From the NCBI GenBank assembly GCA_900317865.1, contig ONIK01000077.1, forward strand, positions 1 through 13,626: DNA of 13,626 nucleotides. The letters are read 5' to 3'. Origin of the DNA: an uncultured Methanobrevibacter sp. (GTDB lineage: Archaea; Methanobacteriota; Methanobacteria; Methanobacteriales; Methanobacteriaceae). The position numbers and the translations under genes were made by a program. The notes beneath the pieces are model-generated. The model made no database searches. It saw only the letters and a program-made list of their open reading frames with translations, and was not told where the DNA came from. This document shows, piece after piece, positions 1 to 6,440 of this stretch; position 1 is the first letter of the stretch; each line of letters opens with the position of its first letter.

Positions 1-1
1 A

Positions 2-475
2 ATAGGAGTTGCTAATATTACTGTTGTTGGAACTGCATTCGGTGCAAAACTAAAAGAAAATATCAAAACATCATTTAATTATTCAACAAAGCTTTCATTG
101 ATTATAGCAATATTTACATTTTCATTTATAGTGTTGTTTGCAAGTAATTTAGCTTCATTTTTTGCTTCTGATGCAAATAATGATATGAATATTTACATTA
201 TACATATTTTGTATATTCTATCTTTCTCAGTTTTTACTATACCATTAAGGGAAATAGTTTTTAATATTTTGCAGGCTATGGGTAAAGGCATAACTTCATT
301 GTGCCTTATCATCCTTAAAGAATTAATATTTACAATATGTGCATATATTTTTGCATTTTATTTAGGATTAGGGCCTGATGGAATCTATTATGGGATGTTA
401 GCGGGAGGAACAATAGGTTCTGCTATAGCATTTTGTTATGGGTACTTTTATATTAAAAGATTGGAGTTTAAATAA
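2..475 (+). CDS. MATE-family efflux transporter, C-terminal part (cut by left edge)
   Basis: The reading frame is open from base 2, so this is the last ~157 residues of a longer protein whose start lies outside the window. The visible part is strongly hydrophobic, with about four membrane segments separated by short polar loops. One loop carries PLREIVFNILQAMGK, which resembles the repeat-spanning loops of MATE (multi-antimicrobial extrusion) cation/drug antiporters. MATE proteins normally have 12 helices and about 450 residues, so this is the C-terminal third. It would act in the cytoplasmic membrane; the substrate cannot be inferred. The protein ends in a basic tail (IKRLEFK). An 18-base palindrome spans the stop codon. 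The family call rests on overall character and loop pattern, so another multispanning exporter or flippase of the same superfamily is possible. Confidence 0.7.
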   Translation: MGVANITVVGTAFGAKLKENIKTSFNYSTKLSLIIAIFTFSFIVLFASNLASFFASDANNDMNIYIIHILYILSFSVFTIPLREIVFNILQAMGKGITSLCLIILKELIFTICAYIFAFYLGLGPDGIYYGMLAGGTIGSAIAFCYGYFYIKRLEFK

Positions 476-500
476 TTATTTAAATTAATATTTTTATAAA
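467..500 (+). terminator. Palindrome over the transporter stop codon followed by T-rich DNA
   Basis: Bases 467-484 form a perfect 18-base palindrome (TTTAAATAATTATTTAAA) that contains the TAA stop at 473-475. It is followed by a T-rich stretch. This fits a 3'-end signal for the transporter gene. The palindrome is A/T only, so chance is a real alternative. The ATTTTTATAAAA stretch at its right end may also serve as the TATA box of the next gene. Confidence 0.35.
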
Positions 501-542
501 AATAAGATAATTTTAAAATAAATTAATGTTATAAAATTAGAT

Positions 543-989
543 ATGAAACAGATAACAACTCCAATTTCCGATGAAGAAATTTTATCTCTCGATGTAGGAG
601 ATCAGGTTTCTATTTCCGGAGTTATTTTTACTGGACGTGATGCGGCCCTGCCACAGCTTGTTGAATTAATAAAAGAAGATATGCTAGATTTTGATTTGAA
701 AGGCTCTGCAATAATGCATACTGCAGTCAGTGATGCTGGAATAGCTCCTACAACAAGCAACAAAGAGGAAATTGAATCAACCATCCCTTTTTTAAGTGAA
801 CATGGAGTTAAAATACATATCGGAAAAGGAATGCTTCACGACGAAACAATCGAAGCATTATATAAAAATAATTCTATTTTTGTTATAACACCACCGGTTG
901 CAGCATTATTAACAAGTAAAGTCCTAAAAAAAGAGTGTGTTTTATTTCAAGAATTTAGAAGAATGAACATTTCTTATGAAGGAATGTAA
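543..989 (+). CDS. Class I fumarase / tartrate dehydratase beta-subunit-like protein
   Basis: This 148-residue protein resembles the beta (C-terminal) half of Fe-S-dependent class I fumarate hydratases, which in methanogens are split into alpha and beta polypeptides. Landmarks in order are the N-terminal TPIS, GDQVSISGVIFTGRDAA (residues 19-35), FDLKGSAIMH (50-59), PTTS (69-72) and IGKG (93-96). A partner alpha subunit carrying the iron-sulfur cluster would be needed for fumarate/malate interconversion; none lies in this window. Several positions differ from the usual family. The residue after GRDAA is Leu rather than the usual His, the GPTTS motif is APTTS, and the GGAAAL segment is PPVAAL (118-122). 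The protein stops at EGM, roughly 20 residues short of usual. No Shine-Dalgarno is visible before the ATG, and a TATA-like element lies about 45 bases upstream. It may be a diverged paralog rather than the main fumarase. Confidence 0.7.
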   Translation: MKQITTPISDEEILSLDVGDQVSISGVIFTGRDAALPQLVELIKEDMLDFDLKGSAIMHTAVSDAGIAPTTSNKEEIESTIPFLSEHGVKIHIGKGMLHDETIEALYKNNSIFVITPPVAALLTSKVLKKECVLFQEFRRMNISYEGM

Positions 990-1027
990 TCATCGAAAAC
1001 CGATATAATTTCATTTTTTTCAGAAAA

Positions 1028-1528
1028 TTATTTTTTAATCGGATTGCCACATGAAGAACAAAATTTCGCATCTCCAACAATCTTTTCTCCACAGCTACTG
1101 CAATAACTATTAGGCTGTTTTATTGACACCCCACAATTCGGACAAAAGCGAAGAGATGAATTAACTTCATGACCGCATTCATAACACTTAAAAGAAATAT
1201 TAATGTTATCTGATGTTGAATTATTTCTGGATAATTGCTCAGTTCTCTTATAAATATAATATTCCATTTTTTCATTGAATTCATTTTGGTCTTTATAGCT
1301 CGTGTACATAATATAGAATGAATATAACCCCAAAGTAAAAAGATTAATAATCCAAGTTATAATCATCTTTCCGACTTTTCCATTAATGGCATAAAACAAA
1401 CCTGAAATAAAAATACTAGTCCACCAATACTTCTTTTCATGAGTTACTCTCAAATAATTTAATTCATTGATGTCTTTAGCATTTTCAATTTGATTTTTTA
1501 ACATTAATAACTCTGTATCAAAAATCAT
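1028..1528 (-). CDS. Small membrane protein with two C-terminal zinc ribbons
   Basis: This 166-residue protein has three visible parts. Residues 1-33 are a polar helix-prone N-terminus. Residues ~35-50 and ~54-76 are two hydrophobic segments likely to cross the membrane. Residues 77-166 are a charged linker leading to a double zinc ribbon. The ribbons have metal-binding pairs C115/C118 with C129/C132, and C143/C146 with C157/C160; both have CxxC-x10-CxxC spacing, as in the zinc_ribbon_2/DZR families. The layout predicts a membrane-anchored protein displaying a zinc ribbon in the cytoplasm. Similar proteins are common and mostly uncharacterised in Methanobrevibacter, so no function is assigned. 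The ATG at 1528 has a GGGT-type ribosome site about 7 bases upstream. The gene converges on the fumarase-like gene with 38 bases between them. Confidence 0.8.
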   Translation of the reverse strand: MIFDTELLMLKNQIENAKDINELNYLRVTHEKKYWWTSIFISGLFYAINGKVGKMIITWIINLFTLGLYSFYIMYTSYKDQNEFNEKMEYYIYKRTEQLSRNNSTSDNINISFKCYECGHEVNSSLRFCPNCGVSIKQPNSYCSSCGEKIVGDAKFCSSCGNPIKK

Positions 1529-1591
1529 TTTATTACCCGCATAAATTTTAAATCTTAGATGAAATAATGGTTGATTAAGTTAAAATGAAAT

Positions 1592-1628
1592 ATTAAAAAA
1601 AAAGTAAATAAGTTATTAAAATAACTTA
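1592..1628 (-). terminator. Hairpin plus T-tract downstream of the FKBP gene
   Basis: Bases 1609-1616 (TAAGTTAT) and 1621-1628 (ATAACTTA) are perfect inverted arms around a 4-base loop. On the minus strand they are followed by TTTAC and a run of nine T. The element starts 24 bases after the FKBP stop codon, which suits an archaeal T-tract terminator. The same DNA lies upstream of the zinc-ribbon gene, so transcription of that gene must start after it. Confidence 0.5.
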
Positions 1629-1652
1629 ATATTGAAATTAAAAGAAGAAAAA

Positions 1653-2390
1653 TTATTCTTCATCTTCTTCATCATCGCCAGATTCTTCTCTTTTTTCGAA
1701 AGCATCAACGAAGTTAACTTTAGTAACTTCTTCAATGTTTTCCCAGATATCTTTAGCTATTCTGAATCTTGCGAAAGTAATGTCCATGTAAGATTGTTGG
1801 TCGAATTTAGCCATTTCATCTAATTGAATGTTTACAACACCATCTTCAATTGAAATTTCTGTTTTTTCTAAATCGACATTAGGATTGGAGTAGTGTAACT
1901 CAATCATACTTTTGATTTTTTCATCATTGTCTTCGATGATTTCAGTTACTTCAACATCATAAATTAAGTCTTTACCTGCTAATGGGTGGTTGAAATCAAC
2001 TTTTACTCTTCCACCGTTAACGGTTAAGATTCTACCTTCCCCACCTTCAGCTGAAATTCTCATTCCAGGATATGGAGTCATACCTTGTTTTTTGAATTCT
2101 TTCATTGGTATTAATTGTATTGCTTTTGGATCACGTGGACCAAAACCATTTTCACTGTCAACTTCTACAGTTTTACGGTCCCCTGCATCAAGACCGACAA
2201 TTTCCTTTTCAATAGCAGGTAATAAATGGTTTCCTCCAACAACAATAGGGATTGGTTTGTAAGTTTTGTTTTCATCAAAAATTTCAGCTTCTTGAGCTAT
2301 TTCATCGTAAGTAGTATCAAATACTTCGTCATTTTCTTTAATTTTACCTGTAAAATTTACGCGAACAAAATCGCCATCTTTAATTGCCAT
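1653..2390 (-). CDS. FKBP-type peptidyl-prolyl cis-trans isomerase, long archaeal (SlyD-like) form
   Basis: This is a cytoplasmic folding catalyst/chaperone of the FKBP family, isomerising Xaa-Pro bonds. The FKBP core runs over residues ~1-80 (GDFVRVNFTGKI, then VVGGNHLLPAIEKEIVGLDAGD) and resumes at ~128-150 (VKVDFNHPLAGKDLIYDVEV). That closing motif is typical of SlyD-like and archaeal FKBPs. The insert-in-flap chaperone domain occupies ~85-127. Residues ~155-225 add the C-terminal domain found in the long (about 26 kDa) archaeal FKBPs, and the protein ends in an acidic tail rich in Glu and Asp. The 245-residue length matches the long class rather than the ~150-residue short class. No His-rich metal-binding tail like that of bacterial SlyD is present. 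The ATG at 2390 has a GGAG ribosome site about 10 bases upstream. It is transcribed divergently from the DUF763 gene. Confidence 0.92.
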   Translation of the reverse strand: MAIKDGDFVRVNFTGKIKENDEVFDTTYDEIAQEAEIFDENKTYKPIPIVVGGNHLLPAIEKEIVGLDAGDRKTVEVDSENGFGPRDPKAIQLIPMKEFKKQGMTPYPGMRISAEGGEGRILTVNGGRVKVDFNHPLAGKDLIYDVEVTEIIEDNDEKIKSMIELHYSNPNVDLEKTEISIEDGVVNIQLDEMAKFDQQSYMDITFARFRIAKDIWENIEEVTKVNFVDAFEKREESGDDEEDEE

Positions 2391-2495
2391 AAATAATACG
2401 CTCCTATAATAATTTAATAAACATTATAACATTAATAAATATATATAAAACTCATTATTAAAGTTATGTTTTTAATAGTGTTCAAATGCTCTCAC

Positions 2496-2533
2496 CGAAA
2501 TTTTATAAATAAATTAATTACAAAAATATAATC
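2496..2533 (+). promoter_or_regulatory. BRE/TATA promoter of the DUF763 gene, probably leaderless
   Basis: CCGAAA followed by TTTTATAAAT (about 2495-2510) has the look of an archaeal BRE plus TATA box. The usual 22-27 base spacing places the transcription start within a few bases of the ATG at 2534. No Shine-Dalgarno lies between them, which agrees with a leaderless or near-leaderless message. Confidence 0.5.
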
Positions 2534-3628
2534 ATGCAAAGAAAAGGAGCAGTTAATTTACCATTACATGGAGGCCATCCGCCAAGATGGCTATTTTCAA
2601 GAATGGTTGAGCTATCCGGAGCATTGACTTCTGTCATTATTGAAGAATACAGCTTAAATGAATTCATTAGAAGAATTTCTAATCCATATTGGTTTCAGGC
2701 ATTTTCATGTGTTTTAGGCTTTGACTGGCATTCCTCAGGCACAACAACCACTACAATGGGTGCTCTAAAAGAATCATTATCCCCCGAAGAACATGGAATT
2801 TATCTAAGTGGAGGAAAAGGTGCCAAATCCCGTAAAACTCCGGATGGTATTGCTCATGCAGGAGATATTTTTAATTTAAAAACAAAAACTACCGAAAAAT
2901 TAATTGAAACAAGCAAATTATCTGCAAAAATTGATAATTCCTGCATTCAAGATGGCTACACATTATATCAGCATAATTTCTTCGTCACCGAAAAAGGAGA
3001 CTGGGCGGTAATCCAGCAGGGAATGAACACAAAAAATAAATATGCGCGACGTTATCATTGGATGGGTGAAGAAGTTAATGACTTGCTCTTGGATCCACAC
3101 AGCGGAATATCCTGCGATAAAAAAACACCAAATACTCTCAACATGACTGATGAAGAAAGCAAATCCGCTCAAAAAATCAGTGTTGATTTGATAAATGATA
3201 ACCCCGACCACTTAAGACAATATTTTAAAAGAAAAGATAATCAAATGCTTTTAGAAGATTTTTCAATGCCATCACATCACCCCGTATTGGATATGGATAT
3301 CTCAGATAAAGAATTTGAAGTTTTGAAAAATGCATGGGAAATACAGCCTGAAAACTACGAAGAATTAATCCTGCTTCAGGGAATAGGTCCCAAAAAAATA
3401 AGGGCTCTTGCATTAATATCCGATTTGGTTTATGGTGAACCTGCAAGCTGGAAGGATCCGGTTAAATACAGTTTTACACATGGCGGGAAAGACGGGTTTC
3501 CTTATCCTGTTGATAAAGAAGTTTATGACCATTCAATCGAAACAATAAAAGATGCTCTTGACCAGGCAAGAATAAAAAAAGATGAAAAATTAAAAGCAAT
3601 AAAAAGATTGGACGATTTCATTTCCTAA
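2534..3628 (+). CDS. DUF763 domain protein with helix-hairpin-helix-like motif
   Basis: The 364-residue protein matches the conserved archaeal/thermophile family DUF763. The N-terminus has LPLHGGHPPRWLFSRM (residues 9-24). A block around residues 50-80 has NPYWFQAFSCVLGFDWHSSG followed by a run of threonines and ALKESL. An internal GGKGAKSRKTP and a C-terminal PYPVDKEVYDHSI are also visible. Near residues 283-296 the stretch LLQGIGPKKIRALALI has the GxGxxxA-type pattern of a helix-hairpin-helix, which suggests non-specific DNA binding. The biochemical function of DUF763 is unknown to me. Possible nucleic-acid roles are inference only. No membrane segment or signal peptide is seen. The ATG is favoured because the conserved N-terminal block begins right after it and the promoter sits just upstream. 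The stop codon overlaps that of the convergent trm56. Confidence 0.88.
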   Translation: MQRKGAVNLPLHGGHPPRWLFSRMVELSGALTSVIIEEYSLNEFIRRISNPYWFQAFSCVLGFDWHSSGTTTTTMGALKESLSPEEHGIYLSGGKGAKSRKTPDGIAHAGDIFNLKTKTTEKLIETSKLSAKIDNSCIQDGYTLYQHNFFVTEKGDWAVIQQGMNTKNKYARRYHWMGEEVNDLLLDPHSGISCDKKTPNTLNMTDEESKSAQKISVDLINDNPDHLRQYFKRKDNQMLLEDFSMPSHHPVLDMDISDKEFEVLKNAWEIQPENYEELILLQGIGPKKIRALALISDLVYGEPASWKDPVKYSFTHGGKDGFPYPVDKEVYDHSIETIKDALDQARIKKDEKLKAIKRLDDFIS

Positions 3629-4164
3629 CGGTTTTCATCATGAATATTTACATTTTTACCATGAGCCGTAGGAATTACTTCCAGAACCGGATTTTCAAAT
3701 TCCAAATCAAATTCACTGCCGTCCATTAACAAATGCTGAAATACCGCAAGGGAAGATACTTCTGAATGTGGCTGTGTTGTAACTGATACATTCCAGTCAG
3801 CGGCCTTATAGACCTTTCCAGGAACTTTAGAACCTCCCACAATAATCAAAATATCGCTTCCATCTTCCCTGACTTCCGGAGCCACTTCATGAGCCTGTGA
3901 ACCATACATAGTTAGGTGAACTACTTTTCCACCGTCTTTTTTCCATTTATTGATAACCCCCATATAAGAATCAGTATGCTCTATTTCAAAGCTACCGCCA
4001 AATCTTTTGGCAGTATCCCTTACATTATCCATTAACTTATTATCCTCCTCACCTGCGAGGTAAATTTTACTTGCTCCAAATGCACGGGCAGTTAAACAGA
4101 CGTGAGTAGTAATACGAGTATCTCTTTTTAATCTATGATCCAATCTTAAAACATTAACATTCAT
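3625..4164 (-). CDS. trm56: tRNA (cytidine(56)-2'-O)-methyltransferase, archaeal Trm56
   Basis: This 179-residue SPOUT-class methyltransferase places the 2'-O-methyl group on C56 of the tRNA T-loop, using S-adenosylmethionine. C56 pairs with G19 to hold the tRNA elbow. Family hallmarks are the N-terminal VNVLRLDHRLKRDTRITTHV (residues 2-21), LTARAFGA, the glycine-rich LIIVGGSKVPGKVY (about 105-118) that forms part of the SPOUT knot, and NVSVTTQPHSEVSSLAVF (about 124-141). The length is normal for the family. The start at 4164 follows a good GGTGAT ribosome site placed directly behind the cobS stop, so the two genes are probably co-transcribed with a 12-base gap. Its TAG stop overlaps the TAA stop of the convergent DUF763 gene. 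Confidence 0.95.
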   Translation of the reverse strand: MNVNVLRLDHRLKRDTRITTHVCLTARAFGASKIYLAGEEDNKLMDNVRDTAKRFGGSFEIEHTDSYMGVINKWKKDGGKVVHLTMYGSQAHEVAPEVREDGSDILIIVGGSKVPGKVYKAADWNVSVTTQPHSEVSSLAVFQHLLMDGSEFDLEFENPVLEVIPTAHGKNVNIHDENR

Positions 4165-4176
4165 CTTATCACCAAA

Positions 4177-4959
4177 TTATAAAAAATTTAAAGCTATTGA
4201 CATAAAAAGCAAAGCCATTAATCTTCCAACTTCATTACTCATTCCAAGTACATCACCATTTGCAACACCGAAATTTCTTTTTGCAATAATAGAAATTATA
4301 AAACCGGAAAAAATAGCTCCTACAAGCCCAATCAATCCGACTACACCACCCAATAAGAATGTTATAATAGCCACAATTATTAAGGACAGAATATAGTTGA
4401 ATGTATTAGTTGACAATATAAAATAGCTTCCAATTCCAGGAGTTAATGGTTTGGAAGTTAAAGCTGTCGTTAAAAGTGAAGTTTTAGCCACCATTTCACA
4501 GATTACAATACCCATAATAAAGTTATAATCCAGAATATTAGTTAATCCTGCAATTGTTAGTGAAGCTACTAAAAATAATGTTGCTATACCTCCGGCACCA
4601 ACAGATGAGTCTTTAACAACACTTATTTTCTTTTCAGGCGTTCCGTGAACCATAACCCCATCAGCCATGTCCATTACACCATCAAGATGATTATAACCTG
4701 TTATTAACATTAAAAATGCATATACTATAACTGCTGTGAAAAATGTATTTAAATGGAAAAGTTGTCCAAAGACAAATCCACAAACAGCTGCTAAAAAACC
4801 TATAAACAAATGGATGAATGGCCAGCACCATACTAAACGAGTCATATATTCAATTGAAGTAAAAACATTAATTGGAAGTATTGTTGAAAAAGTTAATAAT
4901 CCCAAAAGAGATTTTATTGGTGAAAATCCCTCTTCTTTGAAATAATCATCATGTTCCAT
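4177..4959 (-). CDS. cobS: Adenosylcobinamide-GDP ribazoletransferase (cobalamin 5'-phosphate synthase)
   Basis: CobS is an integral membrane enzyme that joins adenosylcobinamide-GDP to alpha-ribazole (phosphate), the last assembly step of cobamides. The 260-residue protein carries the diagnostic HLDGVMDMADG motif at residues 91-101 in a cytoplasmic loop, with acidic residues expected to bind Mg2+. The conserved K-DSSVGAGG stretch follows at about 114-124. Six or so hydrophobic segments surround it. The length is normal (about 250). The ATG at 4959 has a GAGG ribosome site seven bases upstream. The gene leads directly into trm56, and cbiS lies upstream on the same strand, so the local context is cobamide assembly and salvage. 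Methanogens need cobamides for the corrinoid methyltransferase Mtr. Confidence 0.95.
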   Translation of the reverse strand: MEHDDYFKEEGFSPIKSLLGLLTFSTILPINVFTSIEYMTRLVWCWPFIHLFIGFLAAVCGFVFGQLFHLNTFFTAVIVYAFLMLITGYNHLDGVMDMADGVMVHGTPEKKISVVKDSSVGAGGIATLFLVASLTIAGLTNILDYNFIMGIVICEMVAKTSLLTTALTSKPLTPGIGSYFILSTNTFNYILSLIIVAIITFLLGGVVGLIGLVGAIFSGFIISIIAKRNFGVANGDVLGMSNEVGRLMALLFMSIALNFL

Positions 4960-4986
4960 TTTTATTCCTCAAAAATATCATTAACT

Positions 4987-5010
4987 TTGGTTATGGCCAA
5001 AATTTAAATA
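4987..5010 (-). promoter_or_regulatory. Candidate cobS promoter with a TTGG-N6-CCAA dyad
   Basis: On the minus strand TATTTAAATT (about 5001-5010) could be the TATA box. It would put the transcription start near 4977-4982, leaving a short leader with the GAGG ribosome site. Directly downstream of the TATA box is the dyad TTGG-N6-CCAA (4987-5000). A dyad at this place could be an operator, but it is only four bases per arm. Confidence 0.25.
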
Positions 5011-5081
5011 ATTACATTAATTTTTCTTTATGACTATATATTTTATAAATTATATTTATTATATTTTAGGTGGAAAAATTA

Positions 5082-5209
5082 TCATTGAAAAATTTCTTTT
5101 GGATTTTTTAAAGAAGTGCGAATGGCATCTTTTACTATACTTTCAACACCATTAGCAGGATATTTCTGAATATCAAATCATTTCCCAAATCTGCCCAGAA
5201 ATTAATTAA
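5082..5209 (-). pseudogene. Possible degraded gene tail between cbiS and cobS
   Basis: Bases 5177-5082 on the minus strand read as 31 open codons (FDIQKYPANGVESIVKDAIR... ending KEIFQ and TGA), with a protein-like mix of residues and no start codon. Just upstream, in another frame, 5209-5172 reads LINFWADLGNDL. The two could be pieces of one tail joined by a frameshift. I do not recognise the family. Short open stretches occur by chance, so this is only a suggestion that the 250-base gap holds a gene remnant. Confidence 0.2.
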
Positions 5210-6253
5210 TTACTCCTGCAATATTTTTATCATGCATCCTGCAATTAATCCTGCAAAGACATCATCCAGCATTGGGGGAAGACCATATATAATTCCGGGT
5301 TTTACTTCTTTGTAAAGTTTAAAATTAAATGCTGCTTTAGTTCCTGCAATTTGATTTGCAATAGATAATCCCAAAAGTTCATCGGCATAAAAATGAGCCG
5401 GATTTTCATCAATATTAATTTCTCTTATATTATTTCCAGTAAAGTCTTCTTCAGTTCTTATTGCAGCCATCAATAAAGCAATTATATTAATATCAGATAA
5501 TGATTTTAATAATTGTGCTTCCATTTTTTCTTTAAGTTCATCAGTTACATCAGCATCATCAACCAAAGCCAACCCCGCTTCAATCATATCACCAATCAAT
5601 ATGCCTTCAGAGACCAGATAATCAAGAATTCCAAAGGTTAAGTCAAAGCGTTTAAATGCTTCATCAACAGATTCCTCAACTACTTTTTCAATGTTTAATT
5701 CATCAATATCAAAATCATCAAAGTCATCATCTTCATTTTTTGGAATAGCACATAAAACAGCTAAAAAATCATTATTATTTAAAATATTATTTATATGAAG
5801 AGGCAGGTTTAAACTGGCCAAATATTTTGTTTTAGCTTTTGTAACCCTTTTAAATACTTTAATTAAATCTTTTTTAGACAATACTTTATTTATATAAACA
5901 ACATTACTTATATTGATTTTTGCATCATGAAATCCTTTTGGTGAATTTGCAACTTTCAGTTTGTCAGTGAAATCCTGAATAATTAAGTCATTTTCCATAA
6001 ATGTGTAAACACCAAGACCAGGATAGAATTTTTTAAAATAATTCAAAGATTCAGTTTCCTGGGCAATGTATTGTCTTTTTTCCTGATAAGATGATTGTTT
6101 GGATGAATCTAAAGCTTCAGTTGATTCTATAATATTTACATTTTCAACAACATTGATTCCTCCGCCAACTGTAAAATCACTAATTGCCAAAAACTGATTT
6201 GGATTATTAATAAAAACCGCATAATCTTTTTCTACAACATTTATTCCCCTCAT
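5210..6253 (-). CDS. cbiS: CbiS-like bifunctional protein: CbiZ-like domain fused to CobZ (PgpA-fold) phosphatase
   Basis: The 347-residue protein has two parts joined by an acidic linker (residues 172-187). The C-terminal half (about 190-347) has the CobZ/PgpA-like pattern: DELLGLSIANQIAGTKA (291-307), KPGIIYGL and PPMLDDVFAGLIAG with D330/D331 as likely metal ligands. CobZ is the archaeal alpha-ribazole-5'-phosphate phosphatase. The N-terminal half (about 1-170) resembles CbiZ adenosylcobinamide amidohydrolase, which opens cobinamide for salvage. Matching features are FLAISDFTVGGGINVVENV (21-39) and INISNVVYINKVL followed by KAKTKYLASL (113-148). The CbiZ half looks eroded, lacking a clear TAGxxNA block and the ATGTGTD-like block. 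The same fusion is known as CbiS in Methanopyrus kandleri. The ATG at 6253 is preceded by an AGGGTGAG ribosome site. Databases may call this phosphatidylglycerophosphatase A, but the cobS neighbour favours a cobamide role. Confidence 0.78.
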   Translation of the reverse strand: MRGINVVEKDYAVFINNPNQFLAISDFTVGGGINVVENVNIIESTEALDSSKQSSYQEKRQYIAQETESLNYFKKFYPGLGVYTFMENDLIIQDFTDKLKVANSPKGFHDAKINISNVVYINKVLSKKDLIKVFKRVTKAKTKYLASLNLPLHINNILNNNDFLAVLCAIPKNEDDDFDDFDIDELNIEKVVEESVDEAFKRFDLTFGILDYLVSEGILIGDMIEAGLALVDDADVTDELKEKMEAQLLKSLSDINIIALLMAAIRTEEDFTGNNIREINIDENPAHFYADELLGLSIANQIAGTKAAFNFKLYKEVKPGIIYGLPPMLDDVFAGLIAGCMIKILQE

Positions 6254-6265
6254 AATCTCACCCTA

Positions 6266-6320
6266 AATCTGCAATACAGATTATTCACTTAATCCCATAA
6301 ACAATAACTTATATAATCAT
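6266..6320 (-). promoter_or_regulatory. cbiS promoter region with a small leader hairpin
   Basis: On the minus strand GATTATATAAG (about 6309-6319) is a good archaeal TATA box. It predicts a start near 6285-6292 and a leader of about 35 bases. Within that leader AATCTG (6266-6271) and CAGATT (6277-6282) can pair around a 5-base loop, immediately before the ribosome site. No cobalamin riboswitch consensus was seen, and the leader is too short for one. Confidence 0.35.
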
Positions 6321-6379
6321 CAGCACATATGCCGTTCATAAAAGTTGTCATCAGCGAAATTCACCAATACTATTAATAC

Positions 6380-6431
6380 TATTTAAACAAAACTATTATT
6401 AAATGTTTATATGGGAATATATTTTTAGGAG
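6380..6431 (+). promoter_or_regulatory. larC promoter and ribosome site
   Basis: TATTTAAA (6380-6387) is the likely TATA box, giving a start near 6410 and a leader of about 30 bases. AGGAG at 6427-6431 is a strong ribosome site, nine bases before the ATG at 6441. A second TATA-like TTTATATG at 6406 is less suitable because its start would fall after the ribosome site. Confidence 0.35.
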
Positions 6432-6440
6432 AAAATTTTT

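Noticed and set aside
990..1020. Frameshift that truncates the fumarase-like protein
   Set aside because: Reading past the stop in all three plus-strand frames gives nothing like the usual beta-subunit ending, so the short form appears to be natural.
990..1027. Terminator hairpin between the fumarase-like and zinc-ribbon genes
   Set aside because: ATCG-N5-CGAT gives only a four-base stem. The T-run at 1013-1019 could still end transcription, but the hairpin is too weak to list.
1990..2262. 90-codon open frame on the plus strand inside the FKBP gene
   Set aside because: Antisense to a clear FKBP coding region, rich in Pro/Ser as expected of a shadow frame, and without a ribosome site.
2963..3446. 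Two open frames on the minus strand inside the DUF763 gene
   Set aside because: Both are antisense to a conserved protein and have no start signals or recognisable motifs.
4960..5209. tRNA or small RNA gene in the 250-base gap upstream of cobS
   Set aside because: No cloverleaf pairing, no GGTTC-type T-loop and no GC-rich block were seen. RNA genes in such AT-rich archaea usually stand out by GC content.
6254..6440. Cobalamin riboswitch between cbiS and larC
   Set aside because: The predicted cbiS leader is only about 35 bases and no B12-box-like sequence was seen. The 6-base hairpin present is far too small.
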